This document shows positions 59,156-64,000 of a stretch of 64,000 bases of DNA, in pieces; the stretch's first letter is position 1; each line of letters begins with the position of its first letter. This stretch comes from Planktophila sp965267775 (GTDB taxonomy: Bacteria; Actinomycetota; Actinomycetes; Nanopelagicales; Nanopelagicaceae): positions 310,001 through 374,000 of the forward strand of contig OZ254140.1 in assembly GCA_965267775.1 (NCBI GenBank), in the 5' to 3' direction. The notes under the pieces were generated by a model. That model did not search any database and had not been told where the DNA came from. It worked only from the letters and a program-made list of their open reading frames with translations. Position numbers and translations under genes: made by a program.

Positions 59156-60543
59156 TGAAGGCTGACGTCCTCGTTCTCTTCGGTGCAACCGGAGATCTCG
59201 CTAAGAAGAAGTTATTCCCCGCTCTCTATGATCTAGAAGAGCTTGGCCAACTTGATATGCCAGTAATCGGCGTCGCCTCATCAAAGTGGACTCAAGATGT
59301 ATTCCGCGACAATGTTGAGACCGCTATTCGTGCGCGTAAGCCTGAGGCTGATGAAGAAATCCTTCGCAAGATTCGCGATGAAGTTCAACTCATTGTTGGC
59401 GATTACAATAACCCAGAGACATTCGAAGAACTCGCAGAGGTCATCAAGGGCTACAAGCTTCCGGTGATTTACTTGGCGATCGCTCCCGAATTCTTTGCAA
59501 CTATTACAGAGTCACTCGCAGCAGTTGGAATTACAAAGCGCGCACGTGTTGTTGTAGAGAAGCCATTTGGCCGCGACCTCGAGTCAGCAAAGGCGCTCGA
59601 TGCCGAGTTGAAGAAGTTGCTTCCTGAAGAGCAGATCTACCGTATCGATCACTACCTCGGTAAAGAAGCGGTTGAGGACCTCTTGGTCTTCCGCTTTGCA
59701 AATACTCTCTTTGAGCCAGTGTGGAACCGAAACTATGTTTCAAATATTCAGATCACAATGGCTGAGAACTTCGGCATCGATGGTCGTGGAAAGTTCTATG
59801 ACGGAGTAGGCGCAACTCGCGATGTACTTCAGAACCACTTATTGCAGGTGTTGACCATGCTCACCATGGAGCCACCAACAAGTATGAATTCAGAAGATAT
59901 GCAGAATGAGAAGATCAAGGTCCTCTCTGCGGTTCGTGAACTCAAGGCAGATGATGTTGTTCGTGGACAATTCGTTGGATATCTCCAGGAAGATGGCGTC
60001 GCCGAGCATTCTGATACTGAAACATTCGTTGCAATGAAACTCTTCATCGATAACTGGCGCTGGGCTGGCGTACCGATTTACCTGCGCACAGGTAAGAAAA
60101 TGCCAGAGACAGTGCTCGAAGTAATTGTTGAATTTAAGCAGCCACCACGCGCCCTCTTCGGAAAAGCTGAATCAAATCAAGTTCGCTTCCGTCTTGGAAA
60201 AGATGATGGCGTAGATATTTCATTGCAGGCTAAGAAGCCAGGAACAAAGTTGGTCTCTGAAACTGTAGATCTCTCCGTTGAGTTCTTTACAGAGTTCGGA
60301 GATCGCCAAGGTCCATATGAGCGACTCCTACGTGCTGCAATGTTGGGAGATCACTTCCGATTCACACGTATTGATGCGGTGCTTCACTCATGGGCAATCT
60401 TGGATGAGGTTCTGAAGAACCCTCATCGCTGCCATCCATACTTTGAAGGTACTTGGGGCCCTGAAGAGGCTGAAGAGTTGATTCCTGGTGGCTGGAACCC
60501 GGTCGGCAGCGAAGCTGATGACATCAAGCTTTCACACCACTAG
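59155..60543 (+). CDS. zwf: Glucose-6-phosphate dehydrogenase
   Basis: A 462-residue enzyme and the first step of the oxidative pentose phosphate pathway. Motifs are VLFGATGDLAKKKLFPALY at the N-terminal cofactor site, VVVEKPFGRDLESAK, RIDHYLGKEAVEDLLVFRFAN with the catalytic site, and YLRTGKKMPETVLEV. It is normal in length for the family. It overlaps gnd by one base (TAATG), so pgl, gnd and zwf form one unit. Confidence 0.95.
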   Translation: MKADVLVLFGATGDLAKKKLFPALYDLEELGQLDMPVIGVASSKWTQDVFRDNVETAIRARKPEADEEILRKIRDEVQLIVGDYNNPETFEELAEVIKGYKLPVIYLAIAPEFFATITESLAAVGITKRARVVVEKPFGRDLESAKALDAELKKLLPEEQIYRIDHYLGKEAVEDLLVFRFANTLFEPVWNRNYVSNIQITMAENFGIDGRGKFYDGVGATRDVLQNHLLQVLTMLTMEPPTSMNSEDMQNEKIKVLSAVRELKADDVVRGQFVGYLQEDGVAEHSDTETFVAMKLFIDNWRWAGVPIYLRTGKKMPETVLEVIVEFKQPPRALFGKAESNQVRFRLGKDDGVDISLQAKKPGTKLVSETVDLSVEFFTEFGDRQGPYERLLRAAMLGDHFRFTRIDAVLHSWAILDEVLKNPHRCHPYFEGTWGPEEAEELIPGGWNPVGSEADDIKLSHH

Positions 60544-60572
60544 TCAATCAATTTCAATCGCAAGCTCTTGAA

Positions 60573-61814
60573 TTAGTTTGATGCCTGTCCGCTGCGATGT
60601 TTGTAGCGACCTAGGAAGTCAGCTTTAAAGTCGTAGAAAGTTCCATCTAGAAGATGCTGACGCATCTGATCGACTAGGCGCACGATAAATCGTTCGTTGT
60701 GAATGGTTGCAAGTGTTGCAGCGACCATCTCCTTGCCGCGGAATAAATGGCATAGGTATGCGCGGGTGTAATTGGCACAAGTGTAGCAATCGCACTCGTC
60801 ATCAATCGGGTTAAAGTCGCGTACATATCCGGCATTTGAAACATTGAAGCGTCCCGTCATTGTGTAGACGGCGCTAGTGCGAGCGATACGTGATGCAAGA
60901 ACGCAGTCAAAGGTATCAACGCCATTTTCAACTCCCACAAAGAGATCTTCTGGTGCGCCAATACCGAGAAGGTGCTTAGGTTTTTCCTGGGGGAGAGTTG
61001 AGTTAACCCAACTTACAATCGTGCCAAGTGAATCTTTATCGAGCGCACCGCCGATACCAAATCCATCGAATGAAATCCCAGAAGATGTCATTGTGCCCAG
61101 ATCAGAAGCTGCTTCCTTGCGAAGATCTTCATACTGCGCACCTTGGATCACACCGAAGAGAGCTTGGTAAGGTTTATTGCTGCGCTCTTCTGTCAGACGC
61201 TTATGTTCATCAAGGCAACGTATTGCCCAGTTATGGGTGCGCTCCATTGCTAGCTCTTGATAAGGGCGAGTGTTATGCAAAGTTGTGCACTCATCAAATG
61301 CAAACATGATGTCCGCACCAATCTTGTGCTGAATCTGCATAGAAATCTCTGCGCTAAATCGGTGCATCGAACCGTCGAGGTGAGATTTGAATGTCACGCC
61401 CTCATCATCGACATGGGCAAGGCGCTCTTTATTTCCAGCGATGACCTGATCGGATCTAAAGGTCTGAGCATCCATCGCAAGAACCTTCTTAAACCCAACA
61501 CCGAGTGAGAGAACTTGAAACCCACCGCTATCTGTAAAAGTTGGCTTATCCCAATTCATAAATGAACCGAGCCCACCTGCCTCATCAAGTACATCTGGGC
61601 CTGGCTGGAGATATAAGTGATAAGCATTGGAGAGTAGTGCTTGTGCTCCGAGATCTTCCATCGCACCAGGAAGAACAGATTTCACAGTTGCCTTTGTTCC
61701 AACCGGAATAAATGCCGGTGTCTGAATTTCTCCATGGGGGGTAGTGATAGTTCCGACGCGAGCAAGGCCCTTTTCAGAGGCGTGCTTGATCTCATATTTA
61801 AAGCCGGAAGTCAT
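60573..61814 (-). CDS. tgt: tRNA-guanine transglycosylase
   Basis: A 413-residue TIM-barrel enzyme that exchanges guanine at position 34 of certain tRNAs for queuine or preQ1. Motifs: FTDSGGFQVLSLG, FDECTTLHNTRPYQ and VENGVDTFDCVLASRIART with the catalytic Asp, followed by the zinc site CDCYTCANYTRAYLCHLF and its His. The motif after the catalytic Asp is DCVLASRIAR rather than the commoner DCVxPTRxxR. CAGAAT lies 6 bases before the ATG, a near match to the leaderless -10. Other queuosine genes are not in the window. Confidence 0.93.
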   Translation of the reverse strand: MTSGFKYEIKHASEKGLARVGTITTPHGEIQTPAFIPVGTKATVKSVLPGAMEDLGAQALLSNAYHLYLQPGPDVLDEAGGLGSFMNWDKPTFTDSGGFQVLSLGVGFKKVLAMDAQTFRSDQVIAGNKERLAHVDDEGVTFKSHLDGSMHRFSAEISMQIQHKIGADIMFAFDECTTLHNTRPYQELAMERTHNWAIRCLDEHKRLTEERSNKPYQALFGVIQGAQYEDLRKEAASDLGTMTSSGISFDGFGIGGALDKDSLGTIVSWVNSTLPQEKPKHLLGIGAPEDLFVGVENGVDTFDCVLASRIARTSAVYTMTGRFNVSNAGYVRDFNPIDDECDCYTCANYTRAYLCHLFRGKEMVAATLATIHNERFIVRLVDQMRQHLLDGTFYDFKADFLGRYKHRSGQASN

Positions 61815-61870
61815 AGCCCTATTCTGGCAGAGTTCGTACAGAGACCTCTAATCAGGTTTACACTTCTTGG

Positions 61871-62737
61871 ATGCCTACACTCAAGCTGACCGATGGACGA
61901 TTCCTCGAATACTTCGATAATGGCATCGCCTCAACAAGCGCAATCGTCTTTCATCACGGAACGCCTGGCCATGGCCATACATGGGCTCAATGGCTAGAGC
62001 TCGCAGCTGCCCGCGGAATTCGCGCGCTCTCTTATAGCCGCGCAGGATATGGAATTAGCGATCGCAATGAAGGTCGCACAGTGACAGGAAACAATGTAGA
62101 TATCCGCGAACTCCTCGATAGCTTTGGAATTTGCGACTTCATCTCAATCGGTTGGTCCGGAGGTGGACCGCATGCACTTGCAACAACAACACTTGCTGGA
62201 AGCAAAGGTGCAATCACCTTGGCGGGAGTCGGCGCATATGGCGTTGATGATCTCGACTTTCTTGCCGGCATGGGCGAAGAGAATGAAATTGAATTTGGTG
62301 AAGCGGTAAAAGGTGAAGCAGAAATTTCAGCATGGATGGATGCAAATGCAGGAGTTTTCAAAAATATCACCGGCGAACAAATCCGCGAAGCGCTTGGTGG
62401 ATTAATTGGAGATGCAGATAAAGCTGTCTTGCAAGGTAGTTATGCGGAAGAGTCAGCAACGCATATGCGCAAAGGTTTAGCTGTCAGTTTTGATGGCTGG
62501 ATCGATGACGATATTGCATTCGTTCAGCCGTGGGGATTTGATCTCGGCGCAATCTCAGTCCCGGTTCAAATCTGGCAGGGCGATGACGACTTCATGGTTC
62601 CCCACGCGCATTCATATTGGCTCGAAAAGCACATCCCAGGTGCACAGCTCAACTTCGTTCCTGGCCATGGGCACATCTCGTTGATAGTTAAATATAACGA
62701 GCAGATTCTCGATCAAGCACAGGAGCTCTTAAAGTAA
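61871..62737 (+). CDS. Alpha/beta hydrolase
   Basis: A 288-residue hydrolase. AIVFHHGTPGHGHTW gives the oxyanion region, SIGWSGGGPHALAT the nucleophile Ser elbow, QIWQGDDDFMVP the Asp and FVPGHGHISL the His. The substrate is unknown. The -10 box TACACT at 61859-61864 lies 6 bases before the ATG. It abuts the MFS gene directly. Confidence 0.87.
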   Translation: MPTLKLTDGRFLEYFDNGIASTSAIVFHHGTPGHGHTWAQWLELAAARGIRALSYSRAGYGISDRNEGRTVTGNNVDIRELLDSFGICDFISIGWSGGGPHALATTTLAGSKGAITLAGVGAYGVDDLDFLAGMGEENEIEFGEAVKGEAEISAWMDANAGVFKNITGEQIREALGGLIGDADKAVLQGSYAEESATHMRKGLAVSFDGWIDDDIAFVQPWGFDLGAISVPVQIWQGDDDFMVPHAHSYWLEKHIPGAQLNFVPGHGHISLIVKYNEQILDQAQELLK

Positions 62738-63961
62738 ATGCTCTATAAGGATTTCGCCGCGATTCTCAATCCTAAATCGCGGAAGATGGTTGTGGGCATT
62801 TGCCTCAATGCAATCGGTGGGGGAATGACTCTTTCGCTCCTGCTGGTCTATCTCCACGATATGCGCGGATTTACAAATACCTTTGGCGGACTCCTTCTCT
62901 CGTGGGGTGCTCTCGTTTCTATTGTGGCAAGCACGCCAATGGGCGCACTTGTAGATCGCATCGGCCCAAAGAAAGTAATGATTGGCGGGCTCATACTTAA
63001 CTCAGCCGCTGCTTTCTCGCTCGCCTCTGTCTCTACACACCTTCAGGCTCTTCTTGCAGTCACAGCAATTAATATCGGCGGGCAGGCAATCTGGCCATCG
63101 CAGAGCGTTGTATTAACACGAGTTACTCCTGAAGAACATCGATCAAAGATTTTCGGTCTTAACTTTATGTTGCTCAACCTCGGATTAGGTTTGGGCGGCT
63201 TGATCTCATCTCTGATAATCACTGAAGGCTCATTGAAATCTTTCCAAATTATGTATTGGATTGATGCATCAACTTTCTTGGTCTACCTCGCCATCATCCT
63301 TACTCTTCACGGTGAAGGCCTTGATAGATATATTCCGGAGGCACACGAGCCTCAGCAAGGCACCTATCGCGACCTCTTTAAAATCAAACCGCTCATGTTG
63401 CTCGGCACCGGCGGAATCATTCTCTTTACATTTGGTTATGGAGTTATCCAGGCTGGCGTACCAATCTTTGCTACACAATTCCTAGGGCTCTCACCAAAGT
63501 GGCTCGGTCTGATTTTTGGCGTCAACACATTGGCAATCTTTACTCTCCAGCCGTTAGTGATGAAGATCCTCGATCGCTATTCAAAGTACAACGCACTGAT
63601 TGCAATCGGAATCATCTGGTCAGCATCATGGATCTTTGTTGGAATCTCACCGCTCTTGCCATTGATTGCATCGGGAATCGCGCTCTGTGTTAGCCAATTT
63701 ATCTTTGCAATTGGAGAGATGGTTCAGGCTCCCGTCATTCCTACCCTTGCCAATGAACTGGCACCTGAAAATATCCGTGGGCGAGCCAACGCCTTCATGA
63801 GCTTGCAATGGAGTATCTCGGGGGTAGCTGGCCCTGCAATCACTGGCCTCATGCTCGGCGCCGATCAGCCCGTACTCTGGGTGGTATCGATGTTTATCGG
63901 CTCATTCCTGGCCATCCCGCTCTTCCTGGCCATGAGGCGTCTCGCCCAAAGCTCCAACTAG
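62738..63961 (+). CDS. MFS transporter
   Basis: A 407-residue protein with 12 predicted helices. ASTPMGALVDRIGPKKVMIGG is the loop 2-3 motif and LGLGLGGLISSL lies in helix 5. The substrate is unknown. Its ATG follows the stop of the hydrolase with no gap, so the two are one operon. Ends with TAG at 63959-63961. Confidence 0.87.
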   Translation: MLYKDFAAILNPKSRKMVVGICLNAIGGGMTLSLLLVYLHDMRGFTNTFGGLLLSWGALVSIVASTPMGALVDRIGPKKVMIGGLILNSAAAFSLASVSTHLQALLAVTAINIGGQAIWPSQSVVLTRVTPEEHRSKIFGLNFMLLNLGLGLGGLISSLIITEGSLKSFQIMYWIDASTFLVYLAIILTLHGEGLDRYIPEAHEPQQGTYRDLFKIKPLMLLGTGGIILFTFGYGVIQAGVPIFATQFLGLSPKWLGLIFGVNTLAIFTLQPLVMKILDRYSKYNALIAIGIIWSASWIFVGISPLLPLIASGIALCVSQFIFAIGEMVQAPVIPTLANELAPENIRGRANAFMSLQWSISGVAGPAITGLMLGADQPVLWVVSMFIGSFLAIPLFLAMRRLAQSSN

Positions 63962-64000
63962 GTCGGTCAAACCGGGGTAATTCGGACTTTTGGGGTTTCT
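63962..64000. other. Short tail without a recognised feature
   Basis: 39 bases after the MFS stop codon. No gene, terminator stem or promoter can be assigned. Confidence 0.5.

Overview
The window looks like a piece of chromosome from a small, streamlined actinobacterium. A freshwater Nanopelagicales (acI, 'Planktophila'-like) lineage is my best guess. This is inferred from the content: homodimeric AceE followed by DUF3052 and AhpE (the same order as in Mycobacterium), the zinc-ribbon/RNase H-phosphatase pair, GlgE, an actinobacterial-type LuxR/MalT regulator, moderate GC, very short intergenic gaps and convergent genes that share their stop codons. I see no insertion sequence, prophage, CRISPR array or origin.

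Layout. 1-5323: central metabolism (glgE partial, aceE), DUF3052, peroxiredoxin ahpE and an ACT protein. 5443-12699: tRNA-Val, small hotdog, HEAT, YciI and UPF0303 proteins, an AroE-type dehydrogenase, an orphan sugar-ABC permease, then VOC, GNAT, VKOR, Zn-ribbon and RNase H/phosphatase genes. 12718-22190: isochorismatase, a heme-dependent N-demethylase-like protein, LMW phosphatase, FTR1 iron permease, EamA exporter, catalase-peroxidase katG, YceI, SDR and several DUF proteins. 22187-27102: a four-gene minus-strand operon of exported proteins (two Tat-type metallophosphoesterases, a YHYH protein and a PEBP/YbhB protein). 27222-29399: TipAS, MFS and UbiA operon. 29439-35036: small enzymes, ligand-binding proteins, an amidase and a TetR regulator. 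35158-44895: one giant repeat-rich surface protein of about 3245 residues. 44991-54127: Old-yellow-enzyme reductase, rnpB, and a set of polyamine/GABA genes (agmatinase-like, two PLP decarboxylases, GabT). 54185-63961: MalT-like regulator, oxidative pentose-phosphate genes pgl-gnd-zwf, tgt, hydrolase and MFS.

The strongest window-wide signal is regulatory. About thirty genes on both strands have a TAnnnT -10 hexamer ending 6 (sometimes 7) bases before the start codon, with no Shine-Dalgarno. This is the layout expected for leaderless transcripts. It fixes several starts (for example the GTG at 14160, the ATGs at 21713, 27102 and 46476). Genes with a real leader (katG, yceI, the SDR at 20198) or inside operons (aroE-like at 7488) carry a Shine-Dalgarno instead.

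The best candidates for undescribed biology are the exported phosphoesterase/YHYH/PEBP operon and the giant BspA-LamG-TIG-InlB-OmpA mosaic protein. Also notable are the TCACCC box array around the start of the MalT-like regulator and the symmetric -10 element that appears to drive two leaderless genes in opposite directions.
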